Shown: piece by piece, positions 1-8,535 of the stretch
Layout: each line of letters starts with the position of its first letter
How positions within the stretch are numbered: position 1 is the first letter of the stretch
NCBI RefSeq assembly: GCF_000739775.1
Contig: NZ_BBJH01000029.1
Coordinates: forward strand, 1 to 64,000
Direction of reading: 5' to 3'
Source: Paraburkholderia heleia NBRC 101817
GTDB taxonomy: Bacteria; Pseudomonadota; Gammaproteobacteria; Burkholderiales; Burkholderiaceae
DNA length: 64,000 nucleotides
The notes under the pieces: generated by a model
What the model was told of the DNA's origin: nothing
Databases searched by the model: none
Seen by the model: the letters and a program-made list of their open reading frames with translations, nothing else
Made by a program: the position numbers and the translations under genes

Positions 1-840
1 CCCGCCAATCGCGGCCTGCTCGGCAGCTGGCAGTTCGCGAGCCAGGGGATGGGCGTTTCGCTCGGCGCGCTAACGGCGGGACTCCTGACGACTTTCCTCG
101 CGCCCGACACGCTGCTCGCCTGGGGCTGGCGCGTGCCTTTCCTCATGGGCGTGGCGATCGCGCCGCTCGGCATGTGGATTCGCCGACGCCTGGACGAACA
201 GTTGCCTGAGCCGACGAGCGTGGAGCGCATGCCGGTGCTCGCCGTGCTGCGCGACCACTGGCGGCGCGCGGCGCTCGGCATCCTGCTGACGATCGGCTCC
301 ACGGTCACGGCCTATGTCGTTACGTTCTATATGCCGACGTATGCGATTCATGAACTGAAAGTGCCCGCACCCACGGCCTTGCTGGCGGGGCTCGTTTCCG
401 GCGTCGTGACCTTTCTGGTGGCGCCCGTGTCGGGCCTGCTCTGCGACCGGTTCAGCCGCCGCGCGCTGATCTTCTGGCCGCGCGTGGGCGTCCTGCTGTC
501 GATCTATCCGGCGTTCCTGTGGCTGGCGAGCGGCCCGGACGCCGCGCGTCTTTTGATTACCGTAGGCGGCCTGAGCGTGCTGCTGGGGCTGCAGGCCGCG
601 CCCTCCATCACGATGCTGCCGGAGATGTTCCCGCGCGCCGTGCGCGCCACGGGCATGGCGATCGTCTACGGCGTCGGCGTGGCGATTTTTGGCGGTTTCG
701 CGCAGACCGTTGCCACCTGGCTCGTGAAGAGCACGGGCAATCTGCTCGCGCCCGCCTGGTACGTCATGGCGTGCGTGGCGATCTCGTGCCTCGCGTTGCC
801 GTTCATTCGCGACCTCACGGGCAAACCGCTCGAGGATTGA
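1..840 (+). CDS. MFS transporter, MHS-like, 5' end outside window
   Basis: C-terminal 279 residues of a major facilitator superfamily permease; the reading frame is open from base 1, so the start lies upstream. The first residues (NRGLLGSWQFASQG) and the following glycine-rich helix resemble helix 4/5 of metabolite:H+ symporters. A basic loop (IRRRLDEQ, around residue 62) separates the two halves, and further hydrophobic segments follow, including the CDRFSRR cytoplasmic loop between helices 8 and 9. The substrate cannot be read from sequence. It converges with the ketopantoate-reductase-like gene 12 bases away, so it is not in that operon; a carboxylate substrate is a guess from the family. 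Confidence 0.85.
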   Translation, partial: PANRGLLGSWQFASQGMGVSLGALTAGLLTTFLAPDTLLAWGWRVPFLMGVAIAPLGMWIRRRLDEQLPEPTSVERMPVLAVLRDHWRRAALGILLTIGSTVTAYVVTFYMPTYAIHELKVPAPTALLAGLVSGVVTFLVAPVSGLLCDRFSRRALIFWPRVGVLLSIYPAFLWLASGPDAARLLITVGGLSVLLGLQAAPSITMLPEMFPRAVRATGMAIVYGVGVAIFGGFAQTVATWLVKSTGNLLAPAWYVMACVAISCLALPFIRDLTGKPLED

Positions 841-852
841 GGCGAACAGGCC

Positions 853-1854
853 TTAGCGTGTCTGGCGCGCCGCTTCGAGATTCGAATCGAGCTGGCGCGC
901 CAGGCCGTAAAGCATGCCGAGCGAGGGCGCCGCGACGCCCACGCGCTGCGCCAGTTCATATGGCGCGCCTAGCAGTGCTTCGACTTCGAGCGAGCGCTGC
1001 GCTTCCACGTCCTGCAGCATCGAAGTCTTGAATGCGCCGAGCTTGCGCGTGATCGCGTTGCGCGCCTCGATGGTCATCGCGAGGCGAATGCCGAGCGCTT
1101 CGCCAATCGCACGCGCTTCCGTCATGACCGCGCTCACGAGTTGCGCGGTGAGCGGGTCGTCGAGAATCACGTCGGCCGTCGAGCGTGTGAGCGCGCTGAT
1201 GGGGTTCATCGTCATGTTGCCCCAGAGCTTCGCCCAGATATCGGCCTGGATCGGCGCGGCTTTCGTGACCTCGAAGCCGGCCCGCTCAAGCAGATCGCGC
1301 GCTTCCTGCGCGCGCGCCGCCATGTGCGCCGAGCCCTCTCCGACGATCAGATGATTGCCGCCGCCCTTGCGGATCACCCCCGGCCCCGCAATCGACGACG
1401 ACAGATGCACGACGCAGCCCGAAGCCTGCGCGGGCGGCAACGCCTGCGAGACGACACCGCCCGGATCGACCGCCTCGAGCCGGCCGTTGGCGTGTGTGCC
1501 GCCGAATCCGTGGAGGAACCACCAGGGCACGCCGTTCATCGCCGAGACGATATGCGTGTGCGGGCCCACGAGCGGCGCGAGCGAAGCCGCCGACTGGGCG
1601 AGCGCCTGACCCTTCAGGCAAACGAAGACGACGTCTTGCGCACTGAGCGTTGCGGCGTCGCCGGTGGCGTTGACGGATTGCGTGTAGCGCGTGTCGCCTT
1701 CGACAATCGTCAGACCGTCGCGGCGAATCGCTTCCAGATGCGCGCCACGTGCGAGCAGATTCACGGCGATGCCCGCGCGCGCAAGACGCGCCGCGATCAG
1801 GCCGCCGATCGCACCGCCGCCGACGACAGTGATCCTCTGATTCGGTGTGTTCAA
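853..1854 (-). CDS. 2-dehydropantoate 2-reductase (ApbA/PanE) family protein
   Basis: NADP-dependent oxidoreductase of the ketopantoate reductase family, about 333 aa. The N-terminus has the Rossmann motif VVGGGAIGG, and the C-terminal helical domain carries the conserved lysine-asparagine region (AKLWGNMTMNPI). I place the start at a TTG at 1854 because AGGAG lies 8 bases before it and the codon follows the aldolase stop by 4 bases. An in-frame ATG at 1893 would overlap the aldolase and has no ribosome site. It is the second gene of an operon with a class II aldolase, which suggests reduction of a 2-oxo aldol product rather than pantothenate synthesis. The actual substrate is unknown. Confidence 0.8.
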   Translation of the reverse strand: MNTPNQRITVVGGGAIGGLIAARLARAGIAVNLLARGAHLEAIRRDGLTIVEGDTRYTQSVNATGDAATLSAQDVVFVCLKGQALAQSAASLAPLVGPHTHIVSAMNGVPWWFLHGFGGTHANGRLEAVDPGGVVSQALPPAQASGCVVHLSSSIAGPGVIRKGGGNHLIVGEGSAHMAARAQEARDLLERAGFEVTKAAPIQADIWAKLWGNMTMNPISALTRSTADVILDDPLTAQLVSAVMTEARAIGEALGIRLAMTIEARNAITRKLGAFKTSMLQDVEAQRSLEVEALLGAPYELAQRVGVAAPSLGMLYGLARQLDSNLEAARQTR

Positions 1855-1858
1855 ACTT

Positions 1859-2629
1859 TCACTCCTGATATGACGGGTCGATGCGCGTGACACGACGGAC
1901 CAGCGCGTCGAGCACGTTCTGGCCCGCGCCGTGTTCGGGCGAGAACTGCAAGGCGTCGCGCGTCGAGCGCTCGGTAATGGCAGGCGAGATCGGCAGGGTC
2001 TGGCCGCGCATCGAATCGGTCACGACCTGCACCTCGCACGCACGGTTGAGCGTCCACAACAGCGCAAAGGCATGCGCGAGGGTCACACCGTGCGAGAGCA
2101 GCCCGTGATTGCGCAGGATAAGCAGCCGCTTGTCGCCCATCGACTGCAGAATGCGCGATTTTTCTTCGGCGTGCACGGTGATGCCTTCGAAGTCGTGATA
2201 CGCGACCATGTCGTGCAACTGCGCCGAATAGAAGTTCGTATACGCGAGGCCGCCTTCCATGCACGCCACCGCGAGCCCTGCCGTGGTGTGCGTGTGCATC
2301 ACGCAATGCGCGTCTGCCACGTTGGCATGAATCGCGCTGTGAATCACGAAGCCGGCCGGGTTGATCGGATACTCGCCCGGACTCAGGATATTGCCTTCGA
2401 GATCGATTTTGACGAGATTCGACGCCTTGATTTCGTCGTACGCGAGCCCGAACGGGTTGATGAGGAAATGCTTGTGCGGCCCGGGCACGCGCAACGTAAT
2501 GTGATTGAAGATCAGCTCGGTCCAGCCCATGAGATGAAACACGCGATATACGGCGGCAAGCTGCACGCGCGCCGCCCATTCCGTGGGGGCGCACCATTCG
2601 GGGCGCGTGCGCTGAATGTTTTCATTCAT
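1859..2629 (-). CDS. class II aldolase/adducin family protein
   Basis: 256-aa protein of the zinc-dependent class II aldolase/adducin family (fuculose-phosphate aldolase fold). The metal-site region HCVMHTHTTAGLAV and a later histidine pair near LRNHGLLSHG match the family. The start is the ATG at 2629, preceded by GAGGAG; an in-frame ATG at 2692 lacks such a site. It is first in the operon with the ketopantoate-reductase-like gene and divergent from a MarR regulator, which probably controls it. Members cleave sugar phosphates or act on tetronate derivatives, and the substrate cannot be assigned here. It is unrelated in fold to HpaI, the aldolase lost from the neighbouring hpa operon. Confidence 0.82.
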   Translation of the reverse strand: MNENIQRTRPEWCAPTEWAARVQLAAVYRVFHLMGWTELIFNHITLRVPGPHKHFLINPFGLAYDEIKASNLVKIDLEGNILSPGEYPINPAGFVIHSAIHANVADAHCVMHTHTTAGLAVACMEGGLAYTNFYSAQLHDMVAYHDFEGITVHAEEKSRILQSMGDKRLLILRNHGLLSHGVTLAHAFALLWTLNRACEVQVVTDSMRGQTLPISPAITERSTRDALQFSPEHGAGQNVLDALVRRVTRIDPSYQE

Positions 2630-2796
2630 GAAAGTCTCCTCATGGCGGGCTCCGGTCACGCCGATCCTACGCGCAAATAAATGCGTGTGCAAGCATCAAA
2701 TTTTCCATGAAATGCCTGCAGAAAAGGGCTTTTATCGATGCTATTCTGATGGCGTGGCCGCATTTCGCGGCCGGTGGAAACCAGGCGGGAAGATCA

Positions 2797-3240
2797 ATGA
2801 CGGGGAAGTACGACATCGCGGAGCTGTTCACCTACCGGCTTCATGTGCTCAAGAAGCAGACCGATCGCACGATGAGCGACGCGTTCGAGGCAGCGCTTTC
2901 CCTGTCGCTCACCGAGGCGCGGCTGCTGCTCAGCGTGGGTGCGTTCGGATCGTTGTCGGTATCGGATCTCGGGCGCGTGTCGAATCTCGATCGCAGCCAG
3001 GCGAGCCGCGCCACCGACGTGCTCGAACGCAGGGGCCTGCTCGTCAAGACCTCGAACGAGGCCGACGCGCGGGGCGTGCTCGTGGCGCTTACGGCGCAGG
3101 GGCGCAGCACCTGCCGGCGCGCCGCGGCGATCTCGAAGGCAACGAACGACGCGATTCTCGCGACGCTGAGCGAGCACGAACGCGAGGTGCTGGCGAGCGT
3201 GCTGGCAAAGCTCGTCGAGAGCGGGGAAGCGGGCGAATGA
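2797..3240 (+). CDS. MarR family transcriptional regulator
   Basis: 147-aa winged-helix protein. The recognition helix region (SVSDLGRVSNLDRSQASRATDVLERRGLL) and the wing with an acidic DARG turn are typical of MarR proteins. I chose the ATG at 2797 because GGCGGGAAG lies just upstream and MarR proteins are usually 140-160 aa; an ATG at 2707 gives an untypical N-terminus. It is divergent from the aldolase-reductase operon, so repression of that operon in response to a small ligand is the likely role, by inference from position only. Confidence 0.85.
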   Translation: MTGKYDIAELFTYRLHVLKKQTDRTMSDAFEAALSLSLTEARLLLSVGAFGSLSVSDLGRVSNLDRSQASRATDVLERRGLLVKTSNEADARGVLVALTAQGRSTCRRAAAISKATNDAILATLSEHEREVLASVLAKLVESGEAGE

Positions 3241-3246
3241 AGCGTG

Positions 3247-3324
3247 CGCCGCGGCGACGGCGGCGCGTGCCTCTTCGGCTTTCTCGATCATCGGCACGAG
3301 CAGCGTTTGCGTGCCGGTGATCAG
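3247..3324 (-). pseudogene. hpaI: internal fragment of hpaI (4-hydroxy-2-oxoheptane-1,7-dioate aldolase)
   Basis: Immediately after the hpaH stop, on the same strand, about 26 codons read [18 protein letters not shown] and then AAVAAA. This matches the internal block of HpaI that I recall from E. coli ([20 protein letters not shown]). There is no start codon context before it, and the active-site regions on both sides are missing: the neighbouring sequence is hpaH on one side and the MarR gene on the other. In complete clusters hpaI directly follows hpaH, so this looks like a deletion scar of the pathway's last enzyme. The assignment rests on one strongly conserved block. Confidence 0.75.
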
Positions 3325-3334
3325 GGTATCCTGG

Positions 3335-4141
3335 TCAGACGAAATTGAAGCCGATGCCGCCCAGCGGGCCGTAATCGGCATGGAACGTATCGCCCGCGCG
3401 CGCCGGGATCGGGGCCGTGAATGAGCCGCTAAGGATCACGTCGCCGGCTTCGAGCCGCTCATCGTGGCGCGCGATCTTGTTGGCGAGCCAGGCAACGCCG
3501 GTTGCCGGATGGTCGAGCACCGCGGCGGCCAGACCGCTTTCCTCCACGGCGCCGTTCCTGTAGAGCAACGCGCCGACCCAGCGCAGGTCCACGTCGAGCG
3601 GCTTCACCGGGCGGCCGCCCAGCACGACGCCCGCGTTGGCGGCAAAGTCGGAAATGGTGTCGAACACTTTGCGCGGCTTTTTGGTTTCGCGGTCGAACTG
3701 CTCGATGCGCGCGTCGATGATCTCGATGGCCGGCGTGACGTAGGCCGTGGCGTCGAGCACGTCGAAGAGCGTTATGTCGGGCCCTTGCAGCGGCCGGTTC
3801 AGCACGAACGCCAGTTCCACTTCCACACGCGGCGCGATGAAACGGTCCGCGCGAATCGCGCTGCCTGCGGCGATGAACATACTGTCGAGCAGCGGCGCGT
3901 AGTCGGGCTCGTCGATCTGCGAGGCGCGCTGCATGGCGCGCGACGTAAGGCCGATTTTGCGGCCCTTGATCGTGTAGCCCGCGGCGAGCTTGAGTTTGAC
4001 CCACTCGCGCTGGATCGCGTAGCCGTCGTCGATCGTCATGTCCGGATGCGACCGCGAAAAATGCCGCAGCGGCGTGCGCGTGCGTTCCGCTTCGTCGAGC
4101 TGCGCAGCCAGTTCGCAGATGGTTTGCTGATCTAGCATCAT
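3335..4141 (-). CDS. hpaH: 2-oxo-hepta-3-ene-1,7-dioate hydratase
   Basis: 268 aa, the length of the E. coli enzyme (267). It hydrates 2-oxohept-3-enedioate to 4-hydroxy-2-oxoheptanedioate in the homoprotocatechuate meta pathway. Family landmarks include GRKIGLTSRAMQ, the metal-site segment VEVELAFVLNRPL, IEIIDARIEQF and the C-terminal GDVILSGSFTAPIP. The start overlaps the hpaF stop (ATGATG over TGA), so translation is coupled; two adjacent ATG codons at 4141 and 4138 are both possible. It is the last intact gene of the operon. Confidence 0.95.
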   Translation of the reverse strand: MMLDQQTICELAAQLDEAERTRTPLRHFSRSHPDMTIDDGYAIQREWVKLKLAAGYTIKGRKIGLTSRAMQRASQIDEPDYAPLLDSMFIAAGSAIRADRFIAPRVEVELAFVLNRPLQGPDITLFDVLDATAYVTPAIEIIDARIEQFDRETKKPRKVFDTISDFAANAGVVLGGRPVKPLDVDLRWVGALLYRNGAVEESGLAAAVLDHPATGVAWLANKIARHDERLEAGDVILSGSFTAPIPARAGDTFHADYGPLGGIGFNFV

Positions 4142-4548
4142 GAACTCGCGTCTTTGAGCCGGGCGTGCAGGTTGTTGTGCTTCCATGCGCCTTCCTCGCT
4201 GAATTCGACGATTTCGAGCGAGAGCGCGAGGCCGTGCGACGCGAAGGCATGTGCGAAGTGCTGCTTGATCGCATCGAAGAGCGCATCGCCCGTGGCCCTG
4301 CGCACCGCCTGCGAGCGACCCGCGCCGATCTTCAGGCAGCCGTGCAGGAAGGCGTTCGCCGGATTGCCGTCGGCAACGAAGTACTGTTCGCAGCGCAGCG
4401 CGCGCGTGCGGATGCCGCCGCGTGGATAGACGCGCGCGCCGTTTTCGTCGCGTTGTGCATCGAGCACGTGGGCAAGCGTTTCGCAGAGCCGGTCCACGCT
4501 GCTCGCATCCGCCAGATTCGCGCTGTATTCGAGGGTAAGATGGGGCAT
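4138..4548 (-). CDS. hpaF: 5-carboxymethyl-2-hydroxymuconate delta-isomerase
   Basis: 136-aa tautomerase-superfamily enzyme. The mature N-terminus begins Pro-His-Leu (MPHLTLEYS), giving the catalytic amino-terminal proline after Met removal. It isomerises 5-carboxymethyl-2-hydroxymuconate to 5-oxopent-3-ene-1,2,5-tricarboxylate. An Arg-rich segment (RGGIRTRALRCEQYF) resembles the substrate-binding arginines of CHMI. It lies between hpaD (15-base gap) and hpaH (4-base overlap). Confidence 0.94.
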   Translation of the reverse strand: MPHLTLEYSANLADASSVDRLCETLAHVLDAQRDENGARVYPRGGIRTRALRCEQYFVADGNPANAFLHGCLKIGAGRSQAVRRATGDALFDAIKQHFAHAFASHGLALSLEIVEFSEEGAWKHNNLHARLKDASS

Positions 4549-4563
4549 GGCGTTCTCCCGTGT

Positions 4564-5427
4564 TCAAGCCGGCAGCGGCGTGACCGGCAAGACAGCGTTG
4601 ATCTGTCCGGTGCCGGAGCTGCCGAAATACGGCGTGACGACTTCCGCCCGGCCGTCGTAGCGGTCCCATCCCAGCGCGCCGAGCAGCATGGCGGTGTCGT
4701 GCATGCCGCCCTCGCCCCAGCACTTTTCGTTGTACATCGGCAGCATGCCGCAGAAGGTTTTCCAGTCGCCGCGCTCCCACATCGCCACGACGTTGCGATC
4801 GGTCGCTTCAAGAAACGGATCCCAGACCTTGTGCATGAAGGCTTCGGCTGTGCCGTTGTTGGCGAAGTGGTGGCTGAGCGACCCGCTCGCGAGTATCGCC
4901 ACCGTGCCTTCGTAGCGCTCTTCGATCGCGCGGCGCACGGCGAGGCCGAAGCGCGCGCTCGTGGCGAGGTCGTGCCACATGCACCAGCCCGCCACCGAAA
5001 CCGTGCGGAAATGTTCGTCGCCGTTCATATAGCGCATGGGTACGAGCGTGCCGTATTCGAGGTCGAGCGTCGTTTCGCTATGCGCGCGCGTCTTGACGTC
5101 CATTGCGTTCGCGACATCGGCAATCAGATGGCCAAGCTGCGGATTGCCCGGATACGCATATGGCATGTTCCTGATGAAATGCGGCAGTTCGTTGCTCGTG
5201 TAGACGCCTTCGAAGCGCGGCGCACAGTTGATGTGATACTCGCTGTTCACGAGCCAGTGCACATCGAACACGACGATCGTATCGACGCCCAGCTCGCGGC
5301 AGCGGCGGCCGATCTCGCGATGGCCGTCGATGGCTGCCTGGCGGCAGCCCTTGTGGGGGCCGTCCAGTTCCGAGAGGTACAGCGAAGGCACGTGCGTGAC
5401 CTTGGCTGCCAGCGCGAGTCTGCCCAT
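4564..5427 (-). CDS. hpaD: 3,4-dihydroxyphenylacetate 2,3-dioxygenase
   Basis: Class III (LigB-type) extradiol ring-cleavage dioxygenase, 287 aa against 283 in E. coli. It opens homoprotocatechuate to 5-carboxymethyl-2-hydroxymuconate semialdehyde using non-haem Fe(II). Candidate ligands are His12 (THVPSLYLSE) and His57 (VVFDVHWLVN), plus a late acidic residue in EKCWGEGGMHD. The SGSLSHHF segment matches the active-site loop of the family. The start codon overlaps the hpaE stop as TAATG. The in-frame sequence upstream is a shadow of hpaE. Confidence 0.95.
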   Translation of the reverse strand: MGRLALAAKVTHVPSLYLSELDGPHKGCRQAAIDGHREIGRRCRELGVDTIVVFDVHWLVNSEYHINCAPRFEGVYTSNELPHFIRNMPYAYPGNPQLGHLIADVANAMDVKTRAHSETTLDLEYGTLVPMRYMNGDEHFRTVSVAGWCMWHDLATSARFGLAVRRAIEERYEGTVAILASGSLSHHFANNGTAEAFMHKVWDPFLEATDRNVVAMWERGDWKTFCGMLPMYNEKCWGEGGMHDTAMLLGALGWDRYDGRAEVVTPYFGSSGTGQINAVLPVTPLPA

Positions 5428-6884
5428 TACACGCCCCAGTGCGGAATGTGATGCGAGCCGAGCGAAACACAGACATTCTTCGGCTCGAGGAACACTTCGT
5501 AGCTCCACTTGCCGCCTTCGCGGCCCACGCCCGAAGCCTTCGTTCCGCCGAACGGCTGGCGCAGGTCGCGCACGTTCTGGCTGTTGACGAAGCACATGCC
5601 CGCTTCGACGGCCGCGGCCACGCGCAACGCGCGGCCGGCGTTCTCGGTCCACACGTAGCTGGACAGACCATAGGCAATGTCGTTGGAAAGGCGGATCGCG
5701 TGCGCTTCGTCGTCGAAGGGAATCAGACAGGCAACCGGGCCGAAGATTTCTTCCTGCGCAATGCGCATGCGGTTATCGACATCGACGAACACGGTTGGCT
5801 GAACGAAGTTTCCCTTCTTCACGGCGTCGGGCAGCGCGGGCGCGTCGAGGCCGCCGCACGCGAGTGTCGCACCTTCCTGCGGCCCGAGTTCGATATAGCT
5901 GCGTACCTTCGCGAGATGGCCCTGGCTGATCATCGGGCCGATGATGGTTTTCTCGTCGAGCGGATCGCCCACGGTGATGCGCTTCGCGCGCTCGACGAAG
6001 CGCTCGGCGAACTTCGCATAGATCGAACGCTGCACGAGAATGCGCGAGCCGGCCGTGCAGCGCTCGCCGTTGTTCGAGAAGATCATGAAGACGGCGGCGT
6101 CGAGCGCGCGCTCGAAATCGGCGTCGTCGAAGATCACGAACGGCGACTTGCCGCCCAGCTCCATTGAAAACTTCTTCAGGCCCGCGGCCTGCACGATGCG
6201 GTTGCCCGTAGCCGTCGACCCCGTGAACGAGACCGCGCGCACGTCGGGGTGCGCGACAAGCGGCTCGCCCGCTTCCTTGCCATAGCCGTGCACGATATTG
6301 AGCACGCCCGCCGGAATGCCCGCGTCGAGCGCGAGCTGGCCGAGCATCGAAGCCGTGAGTGGCGATAGCTCGCTCATCTTCAGCACCGCGGTATTGCCGA
6401 ACGCGAGGCAGGGTGCGACCTTCCACGTGGCGGTCATGAACGGCACGTTCCAGGGTGAGATGAGCGCGCACACGCCCACGGGGTGAAATAGCGTGTAGTT
6501 CAGGTGCGTGGACGTGGGGTAGGTGTGGCCGTCCACGGCGGTGCAGACTTCGGCGAAGTAGCTGAAGTTGTCGGCGGCGCGCGGCACGAGTTGCTGGCCG
6601 GTTTGCGAAATGGTTTGGCCCGTATCCTTCGTTTCGGTCTGCGCGATTTCGGGTACGTTCTTCGCGATCAGCTCGCCGAGCTTGCGAATCGCCTTCGCGC
6701 GCTCGGCGGCGGGTGTGGCTGCCCAGGCGGGGAACGCGTCTTTCGCGGCGCGCACCGCGAGATCGGCTTCCTCCGCGCCGCCGCGCGCCACTTCCGCGAG
6801 CACGTCCTGGTTCGCCGGATTCACGGTTTCGAAGTAGTCGTGCCCGCTGTGCGCGCGGCCGTTGATGAGATGGTCGATTCGCAT
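5427..6884 (-). CDS. hpaE: 5-carboxymethyl-2-hydroxymuconate semialdehyde dehydrogenase
   Basis: 485-aa aldehyde dehydrogenase superfamily enzyme that oxidises the ring-fission semialdehyde with NAD. The general-base glutamate lies in MELGGKSPF, and the catalytic cysteine in NNGERCTAGSR; the cofactor motif FTGSTATG precedes them. The start chosen is ATG 6884 (MRIDHLING), which matches the family N-terminus; the 40 residues upstream in frame have no family character. No strong ribosome site is visible, so coupling from hpaG2 (34 bases upstream) is plausible. Confidence 0.95.
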   Translation of the reverse strand: MRIDHLINGRAHSGHDYFETVNPANQDVLAEVARGGAEEADLAVRAAKDAFPAWAATPAAERAKAIRKLGELIAKNVPEIAQTETKDTGQTISQTGQQLVPRAADNFSYFAEVCTAVDGHTYPTSTHLNYTLFHPVGVCALISPWNVPFMTATWKVAPCLAFGNTAVLKMSELSPLTASMLGQLALDAGIPAGVLNIVHGYGKEAGEPLVAHPDVRAVSFTGSTATGNRIVQAAGLKKFSMELGGKSPFVIFDDADFERALDAAVFMIFSNNGERCTAGSRILVQRSIYAKFAERFVERAKRITVGDPLDEKTIIGPMISQGHLAKVRSYIELGPQEGATLACGGLDAPALPDAVKKGNFVQPTVFVDVDNRMRIAQEEIFGPVACLIPFDDEAHAIRLSNDIAYGLSSYVWTENAGRALRVAAAVEAGMCFVNSQNVRDLRQPFGGTKASGVGREGGKWSYEVFLEPKNVCVSLGSHHIPHWGV

Positions 6885-6918
6885 ATCTAACGTAACCCGT
6901 GTTCGATGCGTTGGCGGA

Positions 6919-7674
6919 TCAGCGCCCGTAGTCGGCGTCGCTCGCGATGGTGTTGACGAGACGGCCCAGCCCGTCGATCTCGCACACCACTTCGTCGCCC
7001 GCATTCACGTTGACGACGCCTTCGGGCGTGCCGGTCAGAATGACGTCGCCGGGGGCGAGCGTCATGAAGCCGCTCAAATACTCGATGAGTTCCGCGATGC
7101 CGGTGACGAAATCGCGCGTGTTGCCGTTCTGCCTGAGCTCGCCGTTCACGTAAGTGCGCAGGCCGAGCGCGTTGACGTCGGCGACGTCGGCGGCATCGAC
7201 GAACCAGGGGCCCAGCACGGTGCCGCCGTCACGGTTCTTCACGCGCAGGTTCGGGCGGTAGTAGTTCTCCAGATAGTCGCGGATCGCGTAGTCGTTCGCG
7301 ATCGTGTAGCCGGCCACGTACTGCATGGCGCCCTCGCGTTCCACGTTCTGCGCGGTGCGGCCGATCACGACGGCAAGCTCGCACTCGTAGTGCATGAACG
7401 TGGCGTCGGCGGGGCGGCGCGTGGTGCCGCGATGGCCGATCACGCTGCCCGGCCCCTTGAGGAACACGAGCGGCTCTTCCTGCTTCGAGAACTGCAGCTC
7501 CCTGGCGTGCTCTGCGTAATTGAGCCCGAGTGCGAAGATCGTGCCGGGCTCGAAAGGCGCGAGCCAGACGACTTCGTGCTCCTCTCGCACGCGCCCGTCG
7601 GCGAGCCGCACGCGTGTTCCTTCCGGCGTGGCTTCGTGGATGGCGCCTGCATAGGCAACGCGTGCGCGCATCAT
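6919..7674 (-). CDS. hpaG2: HpaG2: 4-hydroxyphenylacetate degradation isomerase/decarboxylase, C-terminal-type subunit
   Basis: 251-aa fumarylacetoacetate-hydrolase-family protein corresponding to the C-terminal half of E. coli HpaG. It keeps the metal-binding pair (HYECELAVVIG), the block IANDYAIRDYLENYYRPNLR, and the C-terminal GDVILTGTPEG. It decarboxylates 5-oxopent-3-ene-1,2,5-tricarboxylate and isomerises the product. The start overlaps the stop of hpaG1 by 4 bases (ATGA), fitting a two-subunit enzyme made in equal amounts. Two adjacent ATGs open the frame. Confidence 0.93.
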   Translation of the reverse strand: MMRARVAYAGAIHEATPEGTRVRLADGRVREEHEVVWLAPFEPGTIFALGLNYAEHARELQFSKQEEPLVFLKGPGSVIGHRGTTRRPADATFMHYECELAVVIGRTAQNVEREGAMQYVAGYTIANDYAIRDYLENYYRPNLRVKNRDGGTVLGPWFVDAADVADVNALGLRTYVNGELRQNGNTRDFVTGIAELIEYLSGFMTLAPGDVILTGTPEGVVNVNAGDEVVCEIDGLGRLVNTIASDADYGR

Positions 7675-8459
7675 GCTCGTGCTCCCTGCGCCAAGCCTGC
7701 CGCGGCGAATTCAATTTCGAGCGGTGCCCAGTCTCCAATGGAGATCGCTGCGCGCGCGCCTGCCTGAACCACGGGGGCGCCGTGCGGCACGCCGAGCGTG
7801 ATGACGTCGCCGGGGGCGAGCGTCATGAAGTCGGTGACGTCGGCGAGCAACTGGGCAACGCCGCGCACGCTCGTGGCCGTCGTGGCATGGAAGGGCGCGC
7901 CGCCTTCGACGTTCACCGTGATGGCAAGCCGGTCGGGATCGGCCACATGGCGGCGCGCGACGACGGCGGGGCCGACAACGCAGAAGTTGTCGCGCGCGCG
8001 AAACCGCACCGAGGGGCGATAGACGCTCGCGTGCGGTACGCTCAGATCGGCCACGACCGTATACCCCGCAATGTAATCGAACGCTTCGTGTGCGGTGACG
8101 CGCGCGGCGGTCCGTCCAATCACGACGCCGAGCGACGCGCCTGCCTGAATGCCCTCGCTGCCGGGCACAACCACGCGCGCGCGGTGGCCCGCGAGCGTGT
8201 TGCGCGGCTTCAGATAGAGAACCGGCGCGCGCGGCGGCGCCTTGTAAGGGGGCGCGTTTACGGCGTCGCCCAGCGCTTCGAGCGCATGGCGGTCGTTGAG
8301 CAGCGTGCCGTAGACAGCGCCGCTCACGGGCGCCCGGCAACGCGTGCCCGTGGCGAGCAGCCCGCGCATGGCGGCAGTGCTGACGTCGCGCGGCAATGCC
8401 TCGCCTTCGACGTGCAGCAGATGATCGGCAACGTAAAACATGGCCTGGATGGACTTCAC
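7671..8459 (-). CDS. hpaG1: HpaG1: 4-hydroxyphenylacetate degradation isomerase/decarboxylase, N-terminal-type subunit
   Basis: 262 aa from a GTG at 8459; matches the N-terminal half of E. coli HpaG (APPYKAPPRAPVLYLKPRNT, then FDYIAGYTVVADLSVP). As in that half, the metal-binding Glu-x-Glu of the family is missing (GASLGVVIGRTA), so metal chemistry should fall to HpaG2. The first 45 residues extend beyond the E. coli protein, so the start is uncertain: ATG 8441 and ATG 8369 are alternatives and none has a clear ribosome site. It is the first gene of the operon, divergent from hpaR. Confidence 0.9.
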   Translation of the reverse strand: MKSIQAMFYVADHLLHVEGEALPRDVSTAAMRGLLATGTRCRAPVSGAVYGTLLNDRHALEALGDAVNAPPYKAPPRAPVLYLKPRNTLAGHRARVVVPGSEGIQAGASLGVVIGRTAARVTAHEAFDYIAGYTVVADLSVPHASVYRPSVRFRARDNFCVVGPAVVARRHVADPDRLAITVNVEGGAPFHATTATSVRGVAQLLADVTDFMTLAPGDVITLGVPHGAPVVQAGARAAISIGDWAPLEIEFAAAGLAQGARA

Positions 8460-8478
8460 GGAAACACTAATATGTGAG

Positions 8479-8498
8479 TGATAGTGCGCTTGCTATCA
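8479..8498. promoter_or_regulatory. candidate HpaR operator
   Basis: Inverted repeat TGATAG-N8-CTATCA in the 151-base divergent region, 20 bases before the hpaG1 start. Size, symmetry and position fit a MarR-family dimer site blocking the hpa promoter. The assignment to HpaR is inferred from position. Confidence 0.5.
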
Positions 8499-8535
8499 TC
8501 CGTCGTCAATCGTCGATGAGAATTTTTCGGGTTTC

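Noticed and set aside
1859..2629. Class II aldolase as the replacement for lost HpaI
   Set aside because: It belongs to a different fold and operon; nothing in the sequence supports activity on 4-hydroxy-2-oxoheptanedioate.
4142..4780. Upstream extension of the hpaH frame to 481 residues
   Set aside because: The extension runs through hpaF and hpaD in another frame and has no hydratase likeness; the true length is 268 aa.
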